From the NCBI GenBank assembly GCA_964463255.1, contig CAYXBC010000039.1:1-10146 (forward strand): 10,146 nucleotides of DNA, read 5' to 3'. A program made the translations under genes and the position numbers. Position 1 is the stretch's first letter. Each line of letters starts with the position of its first letter. Positions 6,429 to 10,146 of this stretch are shown here, in pieces. Below the pieces are notes generated by a model that did no database searches, was not told the origin of the DNA, and worked only from the letters and a program-made list of their open reading frames with translations. This DNA comes from CAJBLF01 sp964463255 (GTDB taxonomy: Bacteria; Patescibacteriota; Gracilibacteria; Absconditabacterales; Absconditicoccaceae).

Positions 6429-6447
6429 CTAATCGGGCCTAGCTGAG

Positions 6448-6475
6448 CTTATAGTATTTTGGAACGAAAAATCAA
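6448..6475 (-). promoter_or_regulatory. Sigma70-like promoter of tRNA-Arg / rpsO / rpsA
   Basis: Minus strand: TTGATT, 16 bp, then TATAAG. The predicted start is near 6441, 58 nt before the tRNA. It lies just past the TAG stop of the upstream membrane-protein gene, with no clear terminator between them, so some read-through is possible. Confidence 0.62.
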
Positions 6476-6489
6476 GAGAAATCTACATG

Positions 6490-7431
6490 CTATCCGAACT
6501 CATTGAAAATCTGATAGACGATGAGCAGAAAGATAAAGATAACCAAAGCAATGACGAAAATATTGATAATAATTCACTTTGCTTTCTTCCATGCTTCTTC
6601 CTTGCCAGAAGATGTAATCATAAGATATCACGAGTAGAACAAAGCCAGCACAAAAAGTCATCCGAGTATCCATCCGAGCACGATAGCTACATTAACGATA
6701 AGATCAGCAGCTTTCGTTCAAAAATCCGGACTCTGAGCAATATAGAAGATATAATCTATAATTTTTATGAAGATAAGAGCGATAATAACATTGATAGCTC
6801 ATTTCTGTGCTATCTTAACCTTGTCTGCCTTGTCCATAGCCGACATCATTTTGAAGCCAGAGACCGCAAGCATGATAATAGCAGCAAAGAAGGCCAGTAC
6901 CTTGAAAAAAGAGAGAATCTGAAGAAATAATGTATTCTGAATCCTCTCAACCAGTTGTGCACTTCATTGCACATTGCCGATATCAAGAACAGTTCAAAGT
7001 ATCCAAGTAACTCAAAAAATAAGAAAAGCTCAATAGAGGATATATATGAGACTGGAAAATGCTTTCTTAGCTCCATCAGCTTCTTTGGCATTCATGATGA
7101 AATTGACTCAGACCATCACAAGGAAAACAAAAAGCAAAACAAAACAAAGATCCCTGATAACCATCCAAAGCTGTCCTCATTGACCTCAGCATCCTCCTGA
7201 TGCGATAGAACTCGGATAGAAGAGATTCCTGATATTTGCCATCAAAGAAATATTTCTGTCGATACAAATATTGAAAACCGTCTCTGCTCCGTACTCGCTG
7301 GAACTCGAAGTAGATTGCGTAAGATATTTACCAAAATTATCATAGAAAGAAGGTGCGACAGCATGAGTAACTGACCAACCAATCAGTAATGGCAGGATAA
7401 CTAACAATGCCTTTTTGAGACTTCACATCAT
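6490..7431 (-). CDS. Polytopic membrane protein with three TrbC/VirB2-like repeats
   Basis: Under code 25 this is a 313-residue protein with 13 in-frame TGA codons. It opens with a signal peptide (MMGSLKKALLVILPLLIGWS, probable cleavage after HAVA). An exported loop with two cysteines (NICIDRN and SGGCGGQGGQ) follows. The rest is three successive units at about residues 89-147, 170-232 and 247-310. Each has a membrane segment, a turn (GVNFIMNAKEAD, GFKMMSAMDKAD, GYLMITSSGKEE), a Lys/Ala linker (AKKAF, KIAQKG, KKAKG) and a second membrane segment. This is the layout of TrbC/VirB2-like pilins. It follows the single-unit gene by 32 bp and is very likely co-transcribed with it. It could be a fused pilin-like channel or a VirB6-like inner-membrane component. 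The start is ATG 7431 (or the adjacent ATG 7428); the stop is TAG. Confidence 0.8.
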
Positions 7432-7463
7432 TTCGAATAGTAGATATAAAGGTAACTATCATA

Positions 7464-7961
7464 TTAGAATCAGGTAGAACCGGTAAATCATCAGAAAATT
7501 GAAGTGATGATAGCGGCTGCCAATCTAATGATAAAATAAAATCCGGTTAGAATAATTACTCAAATGATGATATTAAAGATATTTGTCTTAACCTTGGTGA
7601 TATCTCATTCTTTGTGAATAGCATTGGTAACCATGAGAAAACCATTATAGATCAACAAAATGACAGCTACGGAAAGACCGACATAGACAGCCCGCTGAAG
7701 ATATGGATAGATATTCAACCTCACTCGATCAAGCGTACTCGTTATCTGGTATCATTGGTTGCTATACTGACTTTGGAGACTCGTTGCATTATCCAAAGCA
7801 GTTTCTTGAATCTGAAAATCTTTATTAGCTTTATCAACGACAGTATCCAATATTTGAATAGGAGTATTGCCATATGCTTCTCGGCTGCTCGGTGATTGAG
7901 CGAAATTCAAGAGAGGGAGTGAGCAAGAAACGATGAAAATGAAAGATAAGAGATACTTCAT
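7464..7961 (-). CDS. Secreted TrbC/VirB2-like pilin candidate (single unit)
   Basis: A 165-residue protein with six in-frame TGA codons. A clear signal peptide (MKYLLSFIFIVSCSLPLLNF, probable cleavage after NFAQ) is followed by a polar exported segment to about residue 75. Next come a membrane segment (YVGLSVAVILLIYNG), the turn GFLMVTNAIHKEGDITK and a second membrane segment (NIIIGVIILTGFYFIIRL), then a Gly-rich end (FGGFTGSTGF). The helix - GF(L/Y)M(V/I)T - Lys/Asp loop - helix pattern matches TrbC/VirB2-type pilins common in Candidate Phyla Radiation genomes. The long polar N-terminal region is larger than in classical VirB2. It has its own promoter (7992-8019) with a short leader. A weak purine-rich CAGG lies before the ATG. 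Assignment rests on topology and motif shape, not on a search. Confidence 0.78.
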
Positions 7962-7991
7962 AGACCTGCTTCAAAAGTAAAACATGAGATA

Positions 7992-8019
7992 AGTATACAT
8001 AAATCTGTTTATTTTTCAA
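7992..8019 (-). promoter_or_regulatory. Sigma70-like promoter of the pilin-like gene pair
   Basis: Minus strand: TTGAAA, 16 bp, then TATACT. The predicted start near 7985 gives a leader of about 24 nt before ATG 7961. It lies in the 119-bp gap after the VWA gene and would allow the pilin-like proteins to be made at higher levels than the upstream genes. Confidence 0.68.
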
Positions 8020-8080
8020 ATTTTCGATACTAATCTCTCACGTATGGAATATACATCTCCTCAATCAATGGTAGTGAAGT

Positions 8081-9043
8081 TTATTTACGACTATGAGAAA
8101 TCATCATAATTCTGAAAGATAAGATTACAATAAGCAGCAAAACAAGCAGGATAATCAGATAATGATTGAGATTCCATAATATATTTTCGATGCGTTGTTG
8201 CTGATGAGCGACGATAGTATCGGAAAGCTCAGAAAAGAAAGAATCGAACGATTGCTTACCCAGTATTCTATAGAATTCTCCTCAAGTTTTATCAGCCAAT
8301 TGTTGGAGAAGAGAAAGATTTATATTCGTAGTGATGGTATCATTAAACGTATCGCGCCCTATAAGATAATCTTCCTGACCAACGCCAAGAACAAAAAGCG
8401 GAACTTGAATTTTCTGATAATACGACATAATTTGGAGAGGATCATAACCGATATTAGAATCTCCATCAGTAATTAAGATAACAATTCATGGTTTATAATT
8501 TTCATGATGAGCGAATAACTGGAGATTTTGCACACCGAGAAGCATTGCATCACCTATAGCTGTTCAGAGAAAATCTTTTATAGGAGGAAAATCACCGAGA
8601 TTCATAGAAGAAAGTTTGCGGACAACAGCGGAAGATGAGGAAGAAAATGGTATATAAACAAAAGGTTTTCACGAATAAGTAATCAATGAGACATAATAGC
8701 CATCCAATTTCTGGACAAGCGAAATTAAGGATGATTTGGCGGCAGTAAATCTACTCGGAGAAAGATCATTGGCAGCCATGGACAAAGAAACGTCAAGTAT
8801 GATCTGGATTGGGACATCTTTCTGGATAATCACTTGTTTATCACTAACAAAAGAGAGATTGAGAGGAAGGATGATAGCAATCAGTACTGAGGTTCAAATC
8901 AAGACATTATACAATATCCGATTCCTCTTTTTGAGAGATGAGAGAGGAAGAATGAATTTCGGCTTCCAATTAAAAAAGAAAAAGACTCAACACATAACGA
9001 GCAATGCTAAGCTTATCCGCAATCAATGGAGTGAAATCGACAT
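8081..9043 (-). CDS. Membrane-anchored VWA-domain protein (BatA-like), intact MIDAS
   Basis: A 320-residue protein with seven in-frame TGA codons. It has two N-terminal membrane segments (about residues 8-25 and 43-62), a von Willebrand factor A domain (about 78-260) and a C-terminal membrane segment (about 292-310) followed by a short basic tail. The metal-ion-dependent adhesion site is complete: DVSLS at 84-88, Thr161 in GTAIGDA, Asp193 in TDGD. The conserved TGGEFYR near 254 has TGA as its first glycine. The layout matches BatA-type VWA proteins, which bind partner proteins through a bound divalent metal. It starts at ATG 9043, 18 bp after the PrgI-like gene and in the same frame as it. 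A role in assembly or adhesion of the adjacent pilus-like apparatus is inferred from context only. No MoxR ATPase, the usual BatA partner, is in this window. Confidence 0.88.
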
Positions 9044-9061
9044 ATCATTATGGTAGAGCGA

Positions 9062-9505
9062 TTAAATCAATCATTTTTTTTCTATATCTTTGAGCATTTC
9101 CTTATCGAAAGCATTGTCTTTCTGTACGATAATTTGTTTCTCTTCTTTGGATTTAGCTTCCTTCACCAAGATATCTATAGGATTCTTCTTTTCATAATTG
9201 ACCTGATATTTTTTCTTGGCATCAAAAAAGTTATTCCTGATGAGTTTAGCGATATATGGAATAAGCGACAATTCCGAGATATTGAAGAAAGCTATGATGA
9301 TAGTAATTATGAGTACTATGATTGCGAGAAGTACACCTATAGCTTTGGATCATGATTTCGAGAAGGCATTGAAAGCGGCTAATGCAACAGCTACTCACAA
9401 AGCGATAATGAACATCTGGACGATTGAGATAGTCAATGGTCCTATAGGAAATGACATACCGGCCAATAATCCTCTTTTTATATTCTTAGGATAAACGACT
9501 TTCAT
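9062..9505 (-). CDS. PrgI-like membrane protein (type IV secretion component)
   Basis: A 147-residue protein with three in-frame TGA codons (9395, 9350, 9071). It starts MKVVYPKNIKRGL, then has FPIGPLTISIVQ leading into a first membrane helix (about residues 26-44), a short loop (FSKSGSKA), a second helix (about 53-72) and an NISELSLIPYIAKLIRN segment. It ends in a charged, lysine-rich cytoplasmic tail of about 60 residues. The order GPLT..Q - helix - loop - helix - EL.LI.Y resembles PrgI family proteins, the VirB3-like partners of VirB4 ATPases. The tail is longer than usual. An alternative upstream ATG at 9517 would add MLGL. I prefer 9505 because it leaves a leader of about 23 nt after the predicted start site and matches the usual N-terminus. 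Similarity is moderate. Confidence 0.68.
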
Positions 9506-9534
9506 GAGTCATAGCATATGATAAAACTAGTATA

Positions 9535-9562
9535 AGTATATAGAAATACTTTGTATTGTCAA
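9535..9562 (-). promoter_or_regulatory. Strong sigma70-like promoter of the PrgI/VWA operon
   Basis: Minus strand: consensus TTGACA, 16 bp, then TATACT (9540-9535), with a second TATACT directly after it. The -35 overlaps the T-run of the upstream gene's terminator, a very compact arrangement. The predicted start is near 9528. Confidence 0.78.
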
Positions 9563-9588
9563 AAAAAAATCTGTGGAAAAACCACAGA
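9561..9588 (-). terminator. Intrinsic terminator of the receiver-domain gene
   Basis: A stem TCTGTGG / CCACAGA with a 5-nt loop is followed on the minus strand by a T9 run. It lies 14 bp past the TAA stop of the gene at 9603-10028 and separates that gene from the secretion-like cluster. Confidence 0.9.
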
Positions 9589-9602
9589 AATTTAGAAAAC
9601 GA

Positions 9603-10028
9603 TTACCTTGTAATGATGAGAGAATGCTCAAGAGGAATCAATTCAAATTTTTCATTCAATTTGACCTGTCCGTTGATATCCTGCTTGTAAAAACCGAAGT
9701 CAACACCATTTTGCAAACCACGTTTGACAAAGAGGCGTTCATTAGAAATCATCATAATAATGGGTATCGGCGAATGGAATTCCCTGATGAAAGGAATAAT
9801 ATTCTGACCCAAGACATGATCTATATAAGAAGGGAATTCTCCATCTAAAGTGATGATACTAAACAGATTCTTAGATAAGAGATTTTTTGCTTCAGCAACG
9901 GACGCCGCATATGTAAGAGAAAGCGAAGAATTAAATATTCTGGAAAGGCTTCTCTTAAACAGAAGTGCAATCAATTGCTGATCATGTGGATTACTATCCA
10001 CAATCAGAATGTTATGAAACTTATCCAT
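9603..10028 (-). CDS. Stand-alone CheY-like response-regulator receiver protein
   Basis: A 141-residue protein made of a single receiver domain with no output domain. The receiver pattern is recognisable: NILIVDSN with Asp11 (only one of the usual two acidic residues is directly paired), the phospho-acceptor Asp62 in IITLDGEF, Ser95 in IIMMIS (the Thr/Ser switch) and Lys115 in GFYKQD. It should therefore be phosphorylatable and signal by protein contact, as CheY or Spo0F do. No histidine kinase is in the window. None of its glycines uses TGA. The start is ATG 10028; a TTG six bases upstream is in frame but less likely. No Shine-Dalgarno is seen. It lies upstream of the PrgI/VWA/pilin cluster on the same strand but is separated by a terminator, so a regulatory link is only possible. 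Confidence 0.8.
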   Translation of the reverse strand: MDKFHNILIVDSNPHDQQLIALLFKRSLSRIFNSSLSLTYAASVAEAKNLLSKNLFSIITLDGEFPSYIDHVLGQNIIPFIREFHSPIPIIMMISNERLFVKRGLQNGVDFGFYKQDINGQVKLNEKFELIPLEHSLIITR

Positions 10029-10146
10029 AAGCAAGGGTTTTGGTTTTTATAATGATTTTTTTGTTTCCTTTTTTTGAGCTTTATTCTCTTGGTATATAGA
10101 TGCTCTGTTAACCCGTATCCAAATCTTGAATAGATATATTTATAAA
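10029..10146. other. AT-rich upstream region at the window edge
   Basis: I see no coding sequence here. On the minus strand TTGGAT followed after 18 bp by TATATA could be a promoter for the receiver gene, but the match is weak. Confidence 0.3.

Noticed and set aside
6487..6930. Plus-strand open frame of 147 codons, rich in Ser/Asp/Lys
   Set aside because: It lies opposite the minus-strand membrane protein. The minus frame has a signal peptide, regular hydrophobic helices and repeat structure, and the plus frame has no recognisable features.
8035..8062. Tiny minus-strand frame (MYIPYVRD) after a GAGGAG between the VWA and pilin-like genes
   Set aside because: It is only eight codons, the purine run abuts the ATG with no spacing, and the downstream promoter explains the gap. 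Too little evidence for a leader peptide.
8195..9355. Plus-strand open frames across the VWA and PrgI-like genes
   Set aside because: They are antisense to continuous code-25 genes with intact motifs and have no promoter or domain support.
446..9505. TGA read as tryptophan (Mycoplasma-type code 4)
   Set aside because: TGA columns align with invariant glycines (HIGN, GGTVEG, TGGEF), and ordinary TGG tryptophans are present at expected Trp sites.
1..10146. CRISPR array, insertion sequence or transposase
   Set aside because: No regularly spaced repeats, no transposase motifs and no terminal inverted repeats around a gene were seen.

Overview
The window reads as part of a chromosome from a small-genome, AT-rich bacterium that translates TGA as glycine (genetic code 25). 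That points to the Gracilibacteria / Absconditabacteria (SR1) corner of the Candidate Phyla Radiation. Under the standard code most genes look shattered. Read with TGA as Gly they become complete, family-length proteins: 12 genes, about 53 in-frame TGA codons in nine of them, and every gene ending in TAA or TAG. The glycine reading is fixed by conserved positions: the G of the HIGH-like HIGN motif of TrpRS, the Gly-Gly and Gly in the third S1 domain of ribosomal protein S1, and the TGGEF segment of a VWA protein.

Layout. 1-273: minus-strand tRNA-fMet(CAU) and tRNA-Gln(UUG), followed downstream by a decayed copy of the 3' part of the tRNA-fMet that carries a GC-rich hairpin insert. 446-1650: plus-strand trpS and a small helical hypothetical gene, ending at a terminator shared with a convergent Pro/Gln/Ala-rich protein gene (1722-2252, minus). 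2406-3302: an RluA/RluD-type pseudouridine synthase (plus). 3336-4352: a GNAT-fold acyltransferase of the OlsB/GlsB 'hemolysin' type (minus), with no TGA codon among about 21 glycines, so possibly a recent acquisition. 4510-6383: minus-strand tRNA-Arg(CCU), rpsO (S15) and rpsA (S1), apparently one transcription unit from a good promoter at 6448-6475.

6490-9505: a minus-strand membrane/secretion cluster. In order of transcription it holds a PrgI-like membrane protein, a membrane-anchored VWA protein with an intact MIDAS, a small signal-peptide protein carrying one TrbC/VirB2-like pilin unit, and a larger membrane protein carrying three such units in tandem. Two strong sigma70-like promoters (9535-9562 and 7992-8019) drive it. 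This looks like part of a type IV secretion / pilus-like surface apparatus, and it is the most interesting part of the window. 9603-10028: a stand-alone CheY-like receiver protein just upstream of that cluster, separated from it by a terminator.

The promoters I can recognise share a 16-bp spacer. Shine-Dalgarno sequences are largely absent. All function calls come from reading motifs by eye; no database search was made.
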